Source: Deltaproteobacteria bacterium Ga0077539 (GTDB lineage: Bacteria; Myxococcota_A; Polyangia; Polyangiales; Ga0077539). From it: 51,609 bases of DNA. The stretch covers positions 1-51,609 of the forward strand of contig LNEO01000072.1 of assembly GCA_001465015.1 (NCBI GenBank). Direction: 5' to 3'. Position numbers and translations under genes: made by a program. Below, in pieces: positions 50,419 to 51,609 of this stretch. The notes under the pieces were generated by a model. That model did not search any database, was not told the DNA's origin, and saw only the letters and a list, made by a program, of their open reading frames with translations. How positions within the stretch are numbered: the stretch's first letter is position 1; each line of letters opens with the position of its first letter.

Positions 50419-51226
50419 ATGGCCGGACGAGTTTTTCCGAAGCCGACGACGGGCGAGAAGATCACACGGGGCGCTGATGGCAAGCTGAGCGTTCCCAACA
50501 ACCCCATCATCCCCTTCATCGAGGGCGATGGAACGGGTCCGGACATCTGGCGCGCGAGCGTGCGCGTGCTCGACAGCGCCGTCGAGAAGGCCTACGGCGG
50601 CAAGAAGAAGATCGCCTGGCACGAGGTGTACGCGGGCGAGAAGGCCAAGACGAAGTTCGACTCGTGGCTGCCCGACGACACCGTCGAGGACTACAAAGAG
50701 TATCTCGTCGGGATCAAGGGCCCCCTGACCACGCCGATCGGCAAGGGAATTCGCTCGCTCAACGTCGCGCTGCGCCAGATGCTCGACCTGTACGTGTGCC
50801 TGCGGCCCGTGCGTTGGTTCAAGGGCGTGCCGAGCCCCGTGCGCGACCCAGGCAAGGTCGAAATGGTGATCTTCCGCGAGAACTGCGAGGACATCTACGC
50901 GGGCATCGAATACGAGGCCTTCAGCGACGACGTGAAGAAGGTCATCGCCTTCCTTCAGAACGAGATGAAGGTGAAGAAGATCCGGTTCCCCGAGAGCTCG
51001 GGCATCGGAATCAAGCCCGTCTCGAAAGAGGGCACCGAGCGCCTCGTGCGCGCCGCGATCGAGTACGCCCTCCGCTACAAGCGCAAGAGCGTCACGTTCG
51101 TGCACAAGGGCAACATCATGAAGTTCACCGAGGGCGCGTTCGCCGCGTGGGGCTACGACCTCGGTAAGCGCGAGTTCCGCGACAAGGTCGTGACCGAGCG
51201 CGAGTCGTGGATCCTCGGCAACAAAT

Positions 51227-51228
<2 letters not shown>
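50419..51228 (+). CDS. icd: Isocitrate dehydrogenase [NADP], 5' part up to an in-frame stop
   Basis: The first 269 codons encode a typical bacterial NADP-dependent isocitrate dehydrogenase of the TCA cycle: [18 protein letters not shown], the substrate loop [46 protein letters not shown], and [15 protein letters not shown]. The frame ends at TAG 51226-51228 directly after [11 protein letters not shown]. Homologous sequence continues without a gap of more than a few codons in another frame (next entry), so this is a split gene rather than a short enzyme. The fragment lacks part of the nucleotide-binding region. Confidence 0.9.

Positions 51229-51609
<381 letters not shown>

Overview
The window is high-GC bacterial chromosome, most likely from a myxobacterium-like member of the Myxococcota (Polyangia / Sandaracinaceae type). 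That placement is inferred from a dense set of cysteine-rich lipoproteins with MopE-like NGxDDDCDGxxDE motifs and CGxCGxxC repeats, a TIGR04552-like protein, UPF0158, a QEGLA (DUF1704) protein and a dnaG-rpoD operon with a lysine-rich RpoD N-terminus. No tRNA, rRNA or insertion sequence was recognised.

Region 1 (1-12.0 kb, minus strand) is a complete type I-E CRISPR-Cas locus: cas3, cas8e, cse2, cas7e, cas5e, cas6e, then two non-Cas genes, then cas1e, cas2e, the leader and the first repeat of an array that runs off the left edge. The two inserted genes are a short ABC/AAA ATPase (2462-3622) and a TOPRIM/DUF4276-like partner (1470-2465). They overlap each other by ATGA, lie 49 bp after cas6e and 18 bp before cas1, and so appear to be part of the cas operon. 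A DEDDh (DnaQ-like) exonuclease gene lies 90 bp upstream of cas3 on the same strand. This combination is the best candidate for a little-described system: an ATPase-nuclease-like pair of the OLD/PARIS/RloAB style built into a type I-E operon, plus a possible prespacer-trimming exonuclease.

Region 2 (12-35 kb) mixes envelope and housekeeping genes: two small hypothetical genes, an outer-membrane barrel with a large Ca-loop lipoprotein hydrolase, a metal-motif lipoprotein, a TIGR04552-like protein, an orphan ParA, Lon with a translationally coupled membrane metallopeptidase, nadC-birA, secreted proteins including a NAGPA-type glycosidase, a three-domain putative RNA-repair enzyme (DUF504/MJ1316 + EEP phosphoesterase + poly(A)-polymerase-like nucleotidyltransferase), a CPBP intramembrane protease and an Mpo1-like protein.

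Region 3 (35-51.6 kb) is mostly core: dnaG-rpoD, a triple-repeat cysteine-rich lipoprotein, a carboxylesterase-like hydrolase, glpK, UPF0158 with a SurA_N-like secreted protein, a CDF transporter with a RimI-like acetyltransferase, a QEGLA metallopeptidase, a beta-class GST and icd. The icd reading frame is broken by a stop at 51226-51228 and resumes in another frame to the window edge. About ten genes lack a Shine-Dalgarno sequence but have a TAnnnT box 6-13 nt before the start codon, which suggests leaderless mRNAs are common in this genome. The very long antisense ORFs in this GC-rich sequence were treated as shadows.
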